From Actomonas sp051209155 (GTDB taxonomy: Bacteria > Verrucomicrobiota > Verrucomicrobiia > Opitutales > Opitutaceae), in assembly GCA_051209155.1 (NCBI GenBank), contig JBPJGB010000001.1: a stretch of 64,000 nucleotides of DNA; one strand, 5' to 3'. The first letter of the stretch is position 1; each line of letters begins with the position of its first letter. The translations under genes were made by a program, and so were the position numbers. Of the stretch, positions 1 to 11,000 are shown one piece after another. The notes beneath the pieces were generated by a model. It was not told the origin of the DNA and ran no database searches. It saw only the letters and a list, made by a program, of their open reading frames with translations.

Positions 1-2
1 TC

Positions 3-3000
3 TGGGACTCCTACCGGGGGGCGTTGCTCGAGACGGCTCAGGACATTCGTCGAGTTGCGATTCACGAACTGGGTCACGTGCTCGGTTTGCTGCACCCCGA
101 TCAGGCGAACCCGCCGCAACAAGTGACGGCGATCATGAACGCAGTGGTCTCCGACCTCGATGGATTGCAGGAAGATGACATCGCCGGCGCGCAGTGGTTG
201 TATGGTCCACCGGACTTTCGGCCATCGAACGACGATTTTGCGGATGCAGAGCAGATCGCCGCTGGAACAGGTGGCGCGACAGTCACGGGAACGAACATCG
301 GCGCTACGCGGGAATCTGGCGAACCGGACCACGCTGGAATAACAGCCGGTCGGACGGTCTGGTGGAATTGGACCGCGGGTGAAACCGGCACGGTTACACT
401 GACCACCGAGGGCAGTAATTTTGATACAGTGATGGCGGTCTACACCGGACCGACAGTCGATAGTCTGGTTTGGGTGGCCTCCAATGACGACGTCGTCATT
501 GGCGATGTTCGCACCAGCGCGGTCACTTTCAACGTCGTGACCGGCACGACCTATCACATTGCGGTGGCGGGATGGGAGGGGTTGACCGGCCGCATTCGAC
601 TCAACGTCCTCGGCACGATCAATGCCGGTTTCCCGCGCATTGTGCTGCAGCCGCGCAACGTGACGGTGGGCGCTGGCGGGACCGCTCGGTTTTTCACCGA
701 AGCTGCCGGTGACGGTCCTTTGTCCTACCAATGGCAAAAGTCCTCCGGAGGCGGTTGGTTGAACTTGGACGACGGCGATCGTTACAGTGGCACCCAAACC
801 ACCGCCTTGGCCGTTTTTGGCACCGAGACCTTGGTGGGCACTGAATACTTCCGGGTGTTGGTCTCCAATGCTCACGGCTCGGTGGCCAGTGAATCGGCCC
901 TTATGACCGTGGAGGAAACCCTGCCTGTCATCACCGCTCTTTCCGACGACACCACCGTGCAGCAGGGCGCCACGCTGCAGCTGCGCGTGACCGCGGAGGG
1001 TTCTCGCTCACTGGATTATCAATGGTATCTCAACGGGGCCGCGGTGCCGGGGAGCGAAGGGAAGTTCGCCAACTATTTTCGATCCAATGCCCAACCTAGG
1101 CACGCTGGGTTCTACCGGGTGAAAGTCTCCTCCGACCTGGGCTTTGCCTGGTCGGATCCGATCGAGGTCACGGTGGATTCTGGTCCAGGGATCGTGCGGG
1201 CTTCCGGGACATATTTTGTCCGCTCGAACGGGCAGTTGATGTTCATGACCGGCGGAGGACCAAACCGCGACAGCAACCGTGGAACGGTGGTGTTTCTGGA
1301 TCGTTCGGCTTCGACCCTGCACACGATTGATGTGAACAACGATCTGACGTTCTACGACCCGGTCCAAGGCCAGTTGGTGGTGTTGGCCGGAAACGCGGCG
1401 CTTTCGGCCTCGGCCGCGATCATCGACCGCGATGGTTCGGTGTTCCGGAAGAACTCAACCTCCAACAACAACCTCTCGCTCGTCGCTGATTTGGTTCAGG
1501 ACTACGCGGGGGGCTACAATGCGTCATACTTGGACGGATACGGTCAGGTTTGGCGTCTCAATCGGTTTGTCCCGGAAGGGCGCGAGCTGGTCGTCGACGG
1601 GGTCGTGAAAATGGCGCATCACAATGCCTCCATACTCCTGCTGAAGGCGGATGGCACCGTGTTGATTTGGGGGAATAATGGCGCGGCAGATTTTAATGAT
1701 CCGACTGATTCCGGACTCACCGATGTCATCGACATTGCCACGGGGGACTACCACACCCTGTTCCTCAAGGCCGACGGGACACTGTGGGGATTTGGAAAGA
1801 ATGCTTATGGTGAGATCGGTAATGGAACCAAGGATACCGTGACCACACCGGTGCAGATGGCGACCGATGTCTTTGCGATTGCCGGCGGGGAAAGGGAAAG
1901 CGTCTGGATCAAGCAAGATGGTTCACTTTGGGGAACCGGACAGGCGGCGCGCTTGGCGTTGGACACGACCGAATACCCGACTCGCCCCGTGTGGCTGGCC
2001 GATGGTCCACTGGAGGCACCGGTTGCGCCGACCGGAGTCGTTGCTTCTGACGATGTTCCACTGGAGGTGGTGCGGGTGAACTGGGACCCAGTGGTGGGGT
2101 CGAGCTTTTATGAAGTGTGGCGTTCGACGACCGACGAAGTTGGTTCGGCCCGGTTGGTGCGCGGCCGGTTGGAGGGCACGCTGTTCCTCGACAGCCAAAC
2201 GGTTCCCGGAATTACCTACCACTATTGGGTGCGAGCGGTGAATCCGGCTGGGGCGAGCGTCTTTTCCGCCAGCGATAGCGGTCTGCGCAATCGTCTCGCA
2301 CCGGTTTTCAGCCAGCACCCGCAATCGATTGATACCTTGGCGGGTCATGATTTGCAGTTTTCTGTCGAGGTCACCGGCAGCCCCGATCCGGTCCTGCAGT
2401 GGCAGAGCCGGACGGCGGGAGCAACCGAATGGTCTGACCTCACGGAAACCGAGACAATCAGCGGCGTGGATCAAGCCGTGTTGCGATTGGCGTCGGTCGG
2501 AACGGAATGGACCAACACGGAACTTCGGTGTGTCGCCACCAACTCTGCGGCCAACGTCGTGTCTGGTGTGGCTGAACTTCAGGTCGCGGGACCGTCCCGT
2601 GTCCTGACGGCCGGCGGCGCGTCGGCGATCCACTTTGTTACCGCCGATGGCACCCTCTGGGGACGTGGATGGCGCGTGGGGGATGGCACCAGCGAATATC
2701 GGCCCTATCCGGCGCGAATCATGGCGGGGGTGGTTGCGATCTCGGTGCGCAACGGGACCCAGCTTTTCCTCAAATCGGACGGCACCTTGTGGGGGCTGGG
2801 CGACAACGCGAAGCAGCAGCTGGGCGATGAGCTGCCGGCGGAGGTGTTGTCGCCGATCCTGGTTGCGGAAGAGGTGGTCTCAATGTCTGCCGCGCGCTAC
2901 TTCATCACTTACCTCAAGGCGGATGGCACCCTTTGGATTGCCGGTGAGAGCGTGCTCGAGTCAGACGGTGTGGTTAGGGTTCTCGATGCGGCGCGCCAAG

Positions 3001-5126
3001 TCGCGACGGATGTGGTGAGCGTTTCCGCTGCCGAGACCCATTGCTTGTTCGTGAAGTCCGATGGCAGCCTATGGGGCGGGGGCAGCCAGCGCCTCGGCCA
3101 GTTGGGCAACGGAGTCGATCTCAACGAAGGCACGCTCGGCGCGGTAAAATTGGTCGATGGCGGGGTGGCCGCCGCCGCCGCCGGAGGCTTGTTCAGCACC
3201 TACTTGACGACCGCCGGCGAACTCTGGGGAACCGGGAGCAACTACAGCAACCTGCTGAGTCCATCCACGACGCCGACGTTTACGTCGCCGGTGTTGATTG
3301 ACGACCACGTGGTTCACATGGCGGCCGGACGGCAGCACCTCTTGTATCTCAAAGAGGGCAACGAACTTTATGGAAGCGGTGATGCCCGGGGCGGAGTGCT
3401 GGGTTTGCCCGATGTTTCGAGCGGGTCGAAGCAACTGCTCCGCACCGATGCCGTCGGCGTGTGGGCAGGGGCTTTCCGTAGTCTCTACTTGGATACCAAT
3501 GGTGTCTTGCGAGGCGCGGGCAACAATTGGGGTTATGCCCTTACGGCCGACGAGGTCACCGAAGTGACCGATTTCATCCCCCTTGCGGGAGGAACGGAGG
3601 GAGTCGCGCTGCCACCGAATGCGCTGCGGATCGCCACCGACCCATCGGGCCACCGGATTGAACTGAGCTGGGTGCCGCAGGCCGGGGACGGCACTTATCA
3701 AATTTGGCGGGGAACGAGTGCAGAAATGGCAGAGGCGGACCTGCTTGAGCCCGCTTGGCGGGCGCCCCGCTACTCGGACGCCCCTCCGCTGGGTGGTGTG
3801 GATTACCACTACTGGGTGGTTTCCGTGCCACTGTTGGGCGAGGCTCGGGAACCCGTCGCGGCGACCGGAGAGCGGTTGCCGTTGCGCGCCTTATCGGTGG
3901 ACTCCGAGTTCCTAACAGCCGCCGTGCAGGGCGAGGTCCTGCGTCTGGCGGTCACGTCGGACACCGCTTGGTCGGTCGCGGAAGCGGCCGACTGGGTCAG
4001 CGTCGAACCGGCCCAAGGCGAGGGTAGCGGTGAAATCGCCATCACGGTCGACTTCAATGAAACGGAGGCCGGCCGGGAAGTGGACCTTTTGATCAACGAT
4101 GTGGCGGTATCGGTCTCCCAAGCCGCCAACGTGGGAGGAGCCCCTTCCTTTTTGCGGCAACCGCAGTCGGTGGTGATGGCGCTGGGCGACACCATTGCTT
4201 TCGAAGTCGAAGTGCTGGGCCTGCCTCGTCCCACTTTGCAATGGTATCACAACGGCGAGGCGATCCCGGATGCGACGGGTCCGGTGCTGCGTTTACCAGC
4301 TGTGGCCTCCGCGGATCAAGGCGACTACACAGTCGTTGCCTTGAATTTGCACGGGAGCACGTCGAGTTCGACGGCTCGAGCCACTTTGCTGGACGCCACG
4401 GGTCGTTTCGTCGCTGGGCACGAAACTTTGGCCGATTTTGTGCAGCCGGGAGGGAGTGTTGAGATCGTGAATCTGCTGAGCGTTCCCGCGGATGGAGTCG
4501 AATTCGTGCGGTGGTCGGTTCTGCTGCCCGCGGGTTGGAGTTTTCTGGCGGATACGGCCGGTCTCTCGGTCGAAGATCGTCCGGCTGCGGGCCAGGCGGA
4601 GCTGCTGGAATGGACCTGGAACGCTCCGGCCGGCGAGACGCTGGGCTTCTCCTACTCACTCCAGGTGCCGGACGGTAACGCGATCGATGGGTCGTTGGTC
4701 GCTTACGTTGAAGTCACGCTCGATGGCGAGTCGGGAGCTGTGTTGGCGCAGCCGGATCCCTTGGTCGTCGAAGTGCGTCCCGCGTATCATAGCGCCGATA
4801 CAAATCGAGACTGGCGTTTGAGTCTCAGCGAACTGCTGCGGGTGATCGAACTCTACAACACCCGATCCGGAACGCAGCGCACCGGCCGATACCAAGTGGC
4901 GGAAGGCACCGCGGATGGTTTCAATGGCGACAGCTCCTCGGCCGATGGTGCTCCACTCGAGCTCCCGCGGTATCACTCGGGCGACTACAACCGCGACGGC
5001 CATTTCAGCCTGAGTGAACTACTCCGTGTCATCGAACTCTACAACACGCGTGCCGGGACGACACGCACCGGCACGTATCGGGCGGCGGAGGGGACGGATG
5101 ACGGCTTCGCGCCGGGAGAATCGTGA
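3..5126 (+). CDS. Matrixin-like metalloprotease with Ig, RCC1, FN3 and BACON domains and EF-hand doublet tag (5' truncated)
   Basis: The reading frame is open to the left edge, reading WDSYRGALLE before the first internal TTG at 24, so the true start lies outside the window. A zinc-protease motif HELGHVLGLLH (nt 63-95) and a Met-turn Met (nt 135) mark a matrixin/metzincin domain ending near nt 215. Next come a PPC-like beta domain (about 222-635), two Ig-like domains (640-1175), RCC1-type ADGTLWGxG propeller repeats (about 1190-2010), FN3 (2020-2290), Ig (2295-2590), a second RCC1 block (2600-3610), FN3, a BACON-like domain (3885-4120), Ig (4135-4395), a beta-rich module (4400-4780) and a C-terminal EF-hand doublet (4788-5123). 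It is probably an exported, surface-exposed protease or adhesin. The stop overlaps the next gene as TGATG, indicating translational coupling. The catalytic fold is confident; the substrate is unknown. Confidence 0.88.
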   Translation, partial: WDSYRGALLETAQDIRRVAIHELGHVLGLLHPDQANPPQQVTAIMNAVVSDLDGLQEDDIAGAQWLYGPPDFRPSNDDFADAEQIAAGTGGATVTGTNIGATRESGEPDHAGITAGRTVWWNWTAGETGTVTLTTEGSNFDTVMAVYTGPTVDSLVWVASNDDVVIGDVRTSAVTFNVVTGTTYHIAVAGWEGLTGRIRLNVLGTINAGFPRIVLQPRNVTVGAGGTARFFTEAAGDGPLSYQWQKSSGGGWLNLDDGDRYSGTQTTALAVFGTETLVGTEYFRVLVSNAHGSVASESALMTVEETLPVITALSDDTTVQQGATLQLRVTAEGSRSLDYQWYLNGAAVPGSEGKFANYFRSNAQPRHAGFYRVKVSSDLGFAWSDPIEVTVDSGPGIVRASGTYFVRSNGQLMFMTGGGPNRDSNRGTVVFLDRSASTLHTIDVNNDLTFYDPVQGQLVVLAGNAALSASAAIIDRDGSVFRKNSTSNNNLSLVADLVQDYAGGYNASYLDGYGQVWRLNRFVPEGRELVVDGVVKMAHHNASILLLKADGTVLIWGNNGAADFNDPTDSGLTDVIDIATGDYHTLFLKADGTLWGFGKNAYGEIGNGTKDTVTTPVQMATDVFAIAGGERESVWIKQDGSLWGTGQAARLALDTTEYPTRPVWLADGPLEAPVAPTGVVASDDVPLEVVRVNWDPVVGSSFYEVWRSTTDEVGSARLVRGRLEGTLFLDSQTVPGITYHYWVRAVNPAGASVFSASDSGLRNRLAPVFSQHPQSIDTLAGHDLQFSVEVTGSPDPVLQWQSRTAGATEWSDLTETETISGVDQAVLRLASVGTEWTNTELRCVATNSAANVVSGVAELQVAGPSRVLTAGGASAIHFVTADGTLWGRGWRVGDGTSEYRPYPARIMAGVVAISVRNGTQLFLKSDGTLWGLGDNAKQQLGDELPAEVLSPILVAEEVVSMSAARYFITYLKADGTLWIAGESVLESDGVVRVLDAARQVATDVVSVSAAETHCLFVKSDGSLWGGGSQRLGQLGNGVDLNEGTLGAVKLVDGGVAAAAAGGLFSTYLTTAGELWGTGSNYSNLLSPSTTPTFTSPVLIDDHVVHMAAGRQHLLYLKEGNELYGSGDARGGVLGLPDVSSGSKQLLRTDAVGVWAGAFRSLYLDTNGVLRGAGNNWGYALTADEVTEVTDFIPLAGGTEGVALPPNALRIATDPSGHRIELSWVPQAGDGTYQIWRGTSAEMAEADLLEPAWRAPRYSDAPPLGGVDYHYWVVSVPLLGEAREPVAATGERLPLRALSVDSEFLTAAVQGEVLRLAVTSDTAWSVAEAADWVSVEPAQGEGSGEIAITVDFNETEAGREVDLLINDVAVSVSQAANVGGAPSFLRQPQSVVMALGDTIAFEVEVLGLPRPTLQWYHNGEAIPDATGPVLRLPAVASADQGDYTVVALNLHGSTSSSTARATLLDATGRFVAGHETLADFVQPGGSVEIVNLLSVPADGVEFVRWSVLLPAGWSFLADTAGLSVEDRPAAGQAELLEWTWNAPAGETLGFSYSLQVPDGNAIDGSLVAYVEVTLDGESGAVLAQPDPLVVEVRPAYHSADTNRDWRLSLSELLRVIELYNTRSGTQRTGRYQVAEGTADGFNGDSSSADGAPLELPRYHSGDYNRDGHFSLSELLRVIELYNTRAGTTRTGTYRAAEGTDDGFAPGES
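4788..5123 (+). repeat. C-terminal EF-hand/dockerin-like doublet, copy 1
   Basis: The last 112 codons of the protease hold two repeats about 62 residues apart. Their loops are DTNRDWRLSLSE and DYNRDGHFSLSE, with Asp1, Asn3, Asp5 and Glu12 of an EF-hand loop. Each is followed by LLRVIELYNTR and a G-T-x-R-T-G-x-Y ... DGF tail. The arrangement resembles type I dockerins. Confidence 0.8.
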
Positions 5127-8008
5127 TGCGTTCAATATCGTTTTGGGGCTCGATAATTGAGACCGCCGCCTTCGGGTTGATGATAGGAGCGGTGGCCACG
5201 TTTGCCGGCGCGCAGGAACCGACACTGGTGCGGGTCGATCGGGAATTTTCGGCGGCGTTCGACCTTGTTGGCGCCACCCTCAATGCGGTGGCACCGCAGC
5301 CGGACGGGCACGTGATCGTGGGTGGCTCGTTTGCGGCGGTGAATGGTGTTTATCGGCGAAATCTGGCGCGGTTGCGTCCGGATGGTTCGGTGGACGAATC
5401 GTTTTTGGCCGATCTCCACGCGCCGGCCAACGTGCTCTGTGTGGCGGTGCAACCGGACGGGAAAATCCTGGCGGGAGGCTTCGACCGCACCCCGCAACTA
5501 CCCGGACAGATCCTGCCGTTTGTGCGTCTCCTGCCCGATGGCACGAAGGACGACTCATTCGACGCGCGCAGTGTAAACCTCAACGGAGCCCAGGCCATCG
5601 CGGTGCAGGCGGATGGGCGCATTGTGATCGCGGCGGCGGGAAGTGTGTTCCCGCACAAACGATTGCTGCGACTGGAGGCGGATGGCACGGTGGACCCGAC
5701 TTTCGTGCCGGCCGGCGAATTCGATGGCGAAGTGCGACAGGTGCGGGTGCTCGCGGATGGGCGCATCCTGGTTGGGGGTGGGTTTCTGCAAGTCGGCCAA
5801 GTGGCCGTGCCCAACCTGGTCCTGCTGACCGCGTCCGGCGCGCTCGATCCCGATTGGGTGGCCCGGGCTGACCTGGGTTGGGTTTCCGATCTGGCGGTGC
5901 GACCGGACGGACGGGTGATGGCCACGGTGGGCAACGTGCCTTACCTGCGGTGCCTCGAACTTACCGGCGCCGACGCGGACGTCTGGCAAGCGAGCGGCAG
6001 TTTCAACGCGCCGGTTTCGGCGGTCACCCTCACGGAAGATGGACGCATCGTGGTGGGTGGATCGTTTACGCAACACGGTGCTCGTGCCGTTTCGCGGTTG
6101 ATGCGTTTCGAAGCCGACGGCCGGATCGACCCGACGTTTCAAGCGGCCGCAGTGCTGCCGTTCATCAGTCATGTGCTGGCTCTGCCGGACGGAGCGGTCT
6201 GGGCCAGCAACAGCGGGAATCGGGGGCGGCAGATTGCGACTTTCACGGCGGGCGGCGGGCTCAGCATGGCGAGCAGGGGTGAGCTTTGGCAGCCGGGGTC
6301 CGTGCGCGATGTGGCTTTCTTGCCGGATGACCGAATCCTGGCGGTGGGCTACTTCGATCGCGTCAACGGGACGGCGACGACCCGGATCGTGGAGCTGCAA
6401 AGCGATGGTGCGTTGGAGCGGGGGTGGGGCCTGGGATTGGACGGCACATTCAACCGCGTGTTCACTTTGCCCTCGGGCAAAGTTCTGGCGGCGGGAGGAA
6501 CCAATTCGCTGACTCACGGACCGTGCGTTCGCTTCCGGGCGGATGGGTCGATCGACGAAACTTACAACTCCTTGGCTGCGGGCCTGAGTTATGTTTACGA
6601 TGCCGTGTTGCTCGACGACGGCCGACTGGTGGTGGTGGGTTTCGATTCTTCGGGAAACTGGCGCGTCGTGCGGTTGGCGGCGAACGGATCGCGCGACATC
6701 ACGTTCCGTGGCGATCTGGTCTTCGACGATCAGGCGACGCGAATCAAGCAACAGAACGACGGCCGCTTTGTCGTGGGCGGTCGGTTTCGCAATGTGAGTG
6801 GACGGTCGATCAAGGGACTCGTCCGACTTGAGGCGGATGGCGAGATCGACCTCACCTTCGGCGAGACGGATGCCGCGGTCGGCGAACTGAACGATTTGGC
6901 GCTCATGGACGACGACCGGATCGTGCTCGCCGGCGGTTTCAGTCTGTATCAGACGGCGACTGAATTCCGGCCTTATTTGCACGTGCTCTCCGCCGATGGG
7001 AAAGCGCCGTCCGATCTTCCCGTGATCGGTGGCGACTTCTACAACTTTGCGCTGCGTGCATTCCCGGATGGATCGATTTGGGTGGGCGGGCATGGCCCGT
7101 TGCGAAGTGTGCGACCGTCGGCGGAAAGTCCCGCCGGTGACTTGCTAACATTGGATCGAGGCAACGCCTTGGTTTATCTGATCGCGCCGTCGCCGGACGG
7201 GAAAGTTTATATTGGCGGGGATCAGAATGCGGCTGCGAGGGGGTTGGAACGACTGCAATTCGTCGCCCTTCAGCGCGTGGATCGAGTGCGCGCGGCCCAT
7301 GGCATTCTCCGTTCCCGCGTTCGCGAGGATGGGACGATCACGGTGAACAACGCGGTGCATCACGACGGAGACGTGGCGACCCTGCGGTGGGAGGTGTTTC
7401 TGCCGAAGGGGTGGGTGCTGGTCGCGAGCGATGCTCCGGCGGCAACGATGGTGCCTACTTTCGGGACGACGGATTTAGCGGTCTGGGAATGGACGAACCC
7501 GCCGGCGAGTCCTTTTCAATTCACCTACGACTTGAGCGCTCCGCCGTTCGAGGAGCATCCCGCGGAAGGTTTACTCCGTGCTTTGATTGGCGGCGTGGGG
7601 AGCGACGGCGAATTCCGCACCTTGGCGGAGGGCGCTGAACTTTTTCTGCCGACGCGACCGCTCTGGCATGCGGCTGATACGAATCGGGACTTCAGCATCA
7701 GCCTTTCCGAGCTGCTGCGGGTGATCGAGCTGTATAACACGCGGCACGGTTCGCAGCGCACGGGTAGGTATGCGATGGATACGTCGTCGTTCGACGGTTT
7801 TGCGACCGACACCACGGCAACCGGGCCCGCCGTGCTGGGGCGTTATCACACGGCGGACACGAACCGCGACGGGCAGTTGTCGCTCGGCGAGTTGCTACGG
7901 GTGATTGAACTCTACAATTTCCGTGGTGGCAGCACGCGTATCGGAACCTACCGTCTTAACCCCGATAGTGCGGATGGCTTTGAACCGGGGTTTGACGGCA
8001 GTCTGTAG
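5126..8008 (+). CDS. Delta-60 repeat (DUF5122) beta-propeller protein with EF-hand doublet tag
   Basis: A 960-residue secreted protein. I chose the ATG at 5126, which shares its A with the upstream TGA and has GGGAG about 8 bases before it; a GTG at 5123 would add one residue. Residues 1-30 form a signal peptide ending near FAGAQ. Residues about 45-720 are repeated blades of the type QPDG(R/K)ILVGGxF...LxADGxxDxxF, typical of delta-60/DUF5122 propellers. A beta-rich module (about 722-845) and an EF-hand doublet (848-960) follow. No enzymatic residues are evident. It shares tag and probably transcript with the upstream protease, so the two are probably exported by the same route. Function unknown. 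Confidence 0.9.
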   Translation: MRSISFWGSIIETAAFGLMIGAVATFAGAQEPTLVRVDREFSAAFDLVGATLNAVAPQPDGHVIVGGSFAAVNGVYRRNLARLRPDGSVDESFLADLHAPANVLCVAVQPDGKILAGGFDRTPQLPGQILPFVRLLPDGTKDDSFDARSVNLNGAQAIAVQADGRIVIAAAGSVFPHKRLLRLEADGTVDPTFVPAGEFDGEVRQVRVLADGRILVGGGFLQVGQVAVPNLVLLTASGALDPDWVARADLGWVSDLAVRPDGRVMATVGNVPYLRCLELTGADADVWQASGSFNAPVSAVTLTEDGRIVVGGSFTQHGARAVSRLMRFEADGRIDPTFQAAAVLPFISHVLALPDGAVWASNSGNRGRQIATFTAGGGLSMASRGELWQPGSVRDVAFLPDDRILAVGYFDRVNGTATTRIVELQSDGALERGWGLGLDGTFNRVFTLPSGKVLAAGGTNSLTHGPCVRFRADGSIDETYNSLAAGLSYVYDAVLLDDGRLVVVGFDSSGNWRVVRLAANGSRDITFRGDLVFDDQATRIKQQNDGRFVVGGRFRNVSGRSIKGLVRLEADGEIDLTFGETDAAVGELNDLALMDDDRIVLAGGFSLYQTATEFRPYLHVLSADGKAPSDLPVIGGDFYNFALRAFPDGSIWVGGHGPLRSVRPSAESPAGDLLTLDRGNALVYLIAPSPDGKVYIGGDQNAAARGLERLQFVALQRVDRVRAAHGILRSRVREDGTITVNNAVHHDGDVATLRWEVFLPKGWVLVASDAPAATMVPTFGTTDLAVWEWTNPPASPFQFTYDLSAPPFEEHPAEGLLRALIGGVGSDGEFRTLAEGAELFLPTRPLWHAADTNRDFSISLSELLRVIELYNTRHGSQRTGRYAMDTSSFDGFATDTTATGPAVLGRYHTADTNRDGQLSLGELLRVIELYNFRGGSTRIGTYRLNPDSADGFEPGFDGSL
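7667..8005 (+). repeat. C-terminal EF-hand/dockerin-like doublet, copy 2
   Basis: The two loops DTNRDFSISLSE and DTNRDGQLSLGE keep Asp1, Asn3, Asp5 and Glu12. Each is followed by LLRVIELYN. The tail of the second repeat diverges (NFRGGSTRIG). Confidence 0.8.
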
Positions 8009-8017
8009 CGGGCGGGG

Positions 8018-11000
8018 TCACGCGCCGGGCGCCGGGCCCGGGGCGAAGCCGTCTTCGGTGGTCGGGTCGATGTGGTATTGGCCGGTGCGGGTCGTGCCTG
8101 AGCGAGTGTTATAGAGCTCAATCACCCGCAGCAGTTCACTGAGGCTGATGAAGCTGTCCTGGTCCGCGTCGGCGCTGTGGTAGGCGCTGAGCGTGGCCGG
8201 GCTGTCGACGGCGCGGGAGGTGTCGGGGGTGAAACCGTCCTCGGTTTGGGCGTCGACCGCGTAGGCGCCGGTGCGTTGGGTGCCGCTGCGGGTGTTGTAG
8301 AGCTCGATCACCCGGAGCAACTCGCTCAGGTCGATCGTCAGGTCCTGATTCGAATCGGCACTGTGGGCGGTGACAGGCTCAGTCAGGGTGAGGGGATCGG
8401 GTGTCGCCATGGCGAGCAGGCTGCCATTCACGGTGAGCTGCGCGGTCAGCTCATGGTCGCCCACCGCGGCGGCGGGTGCATTGAGCACGTAGCTGAAGGT
8501 GAAGGGACTGGCAGGTAGGGTGCTCCAGCTCCAGTCAAGCACGTCGATGTCACCGGTCGTGGGCACCACACCGCCGATGTCGCCGCTGGTGGAGACGAAA
8601 CTCCACGGTGAGCCTTCGATGGCGGCCGGTGGCATGACGGTCCAGGTGAGTGAAGTGATGGGGCCGGCATAGGAAACCGTGTTGGTGATGGTGACGCTTT
8701 CACCTGCGGTGTAACCGTCGGTGGACTGCGTGCCGTTGATCTCGATCACAGACACGACGGCATCGGCGGACGTGACCTCGCCGGCGGCGTTGCTCACGAC
8801 GACGCTGTAGGTGGCGGCATCGCCGAGCGTGATGGCAGTGAAGGCAAGTGAGGCGGAGGTGGCATCGATGATGTCACTGCCGTCCTTGCGCCACTGATAC
8901 GTTGGCTCAGGCGTGCCGGTGGCGGTGACCGTGAGCGTGACATCGGTGCCGGTGAGCGCGGTCGTTTGGGTGGCCGGTTGCGCGGTGATCTCCGGCACGG
9001 CGTTGACGGTCAGCACGGCGGCGTCGGAGCGGGTGGACCCCTTGGCGTTGCCGGCGACCACGGCGTATTCACCGGCGTCGTCGAGTGAAACCGACGCGAT
9101 GACCAACGTGGCGGCGTTAGCGCCGGTGATGGGCTGGGTATCCTTGAGCCATTGGAAGCTCAATGGGGATGGCACGCCGGTGGCGCTTGCCGTGAGGGTG
9201 ACCTCGGCTCCGGTCGACACGGTTTGGGACTGCGGATGGGTGGTGAACCTCGGTGCATACTCGACGGTGAGGGTGGCGGCGGAGGAGGTGGCGCTACCGA
9301 GGTCGTTGGTGACCACGACGTCGTAGTCCCCGGCATCGTCGGGAGTGGTCGCGGCAATGGTATAGCTGGCGGCGTTGGCGTCGGCGATGTTCTGGCCGTC
9401 CTTGCGCCACTGATACGCGGGCGCGGGAATGCCGTCGGCCGTGACACTGAAGGTGACAGTGTCACCGTCGTTCACGGTCTGGCTTTCCGGTTGAGCGGAG
9501 ATCGATGGAGCCACCTGCACAGTGAGCGTGGCGGTGTCCGACACCGTGGTGCCCACGCTGTTGGTGATGACGACGTCGTAGGCGGCGGCGTCAGTTGGGC
9601 TGACCGTGCCGAGGTCCAGGCTCGTGGTGGTCGCGCCGTCGATGTCGGTGCCGTTCTTGCGCCACTGATAGGTGGGGGTGGGGAGCCCGGTGGCAGTGAC
9701 CGAAAGCGTCACGCCGGTGCCTGAGGCGACGGCAGTCGACTGGGGTTGGACGGAAATGATCGGGGCGAAGTTGACGGTGAGCGTGGCCGAGGCGGAGGTG
9801 ACGCTGCCCTGACTGTTGGTGACCACCACGTCGTAGGCACCGGCGTCGGCGGTGGTGACGGGGAAGATGGAGAAGCTTGAGGAGTCGGCGTTGGGAATAT
9901 TTTGGCCATCCTTGCGCCACTGATACGAGGGCGCGGGTATGCCGGTCGCGGTCGCGGAGAAGGTGGCGTTGCCACCGGCGTTTACGGTGAGATCCGCAGG
10001 CTGGGTGAGCATGACTGGAGCGGAAGGAGCTTCTTGCAGGGCAAGTGCGAATTCAGAACCGGCGGAGATCGCGAAGGCGGCGTCGAGACCGGCCGGCACG
10101 GTGCGTTCACCGTTGGCGTTGGCGGTCCAGCCCCAGGCGACCACGGAACGATCGGACCGCAAACCAACCGAAAGGTCTTCCCCGGCCGATACGCCGTAGA
10201 AAACCGAGGAGGTCCCGGGGAAGTTGGCGAGAGGTTGGAAGCCCCATCCGGCGATGGTGCCGCCATCAACCAAGGCGAGCGCATGGTAGCGGCCGCCGGC
10301 GATGGCAATGGACGTGACATGGTCCGGCACGGTGGTCTCGCCGTTGCCGCCGTAGCCCCAGGCGGTGATCTTACCGTCCGCGTGCAGGGCGTAGGAAGTA
10401 TTGGCCCCGACGGCGACGTCGATGGCCGGAGCAAGGTCGGCGGGCACGGTGGTCTGACCGCTGCCGGAGTTGCCCCAGCACACGACGGTGCCGTCGATGC
10501 GCAGGGCGATGGCGTGATAGGTTCGGATATCGAGGTCGATCACCCCGGTGAGTCCGAATGGCGGAGCTCCGCCGCCGAAGTTGTTGGCCCCCCAGACCAC
10601 GACGCTGCCGTCGCTTTTCACGGCGTAGGAAACGCCGGTGCCGGCGGCGATATGGACAACGTCGGTGAGTCCGGCCGGCACGGTGGATTCGCCATCGTCG
10701 TTGGAGCCCCACGCGATCACGGTGCCGTCGGCCTTCAACGCGAGGGCGTGAGTGGTGCCGGCGGCGAGGGCAATCGCGTTATCCAGTCCGCTGGGAACAG
10801 TGGTCTGGCCGCTGTCGTTGAGGCCCCAGGCGATCACCTCCGATGCGGGCGGAGCGAAGAGCACATGGATGGGGTCGCTGCGACGGGTGCCGTTGTCGTC
10901 GGTGACGGCGGCCCAGTAGACGCCGGCGTCGGGCAAGGTGGTGCCGGTTTTGAGGTAGTCGGCGGCGGTCGCGAGCGGGATGGCCTGTCCGTTGCGATAC

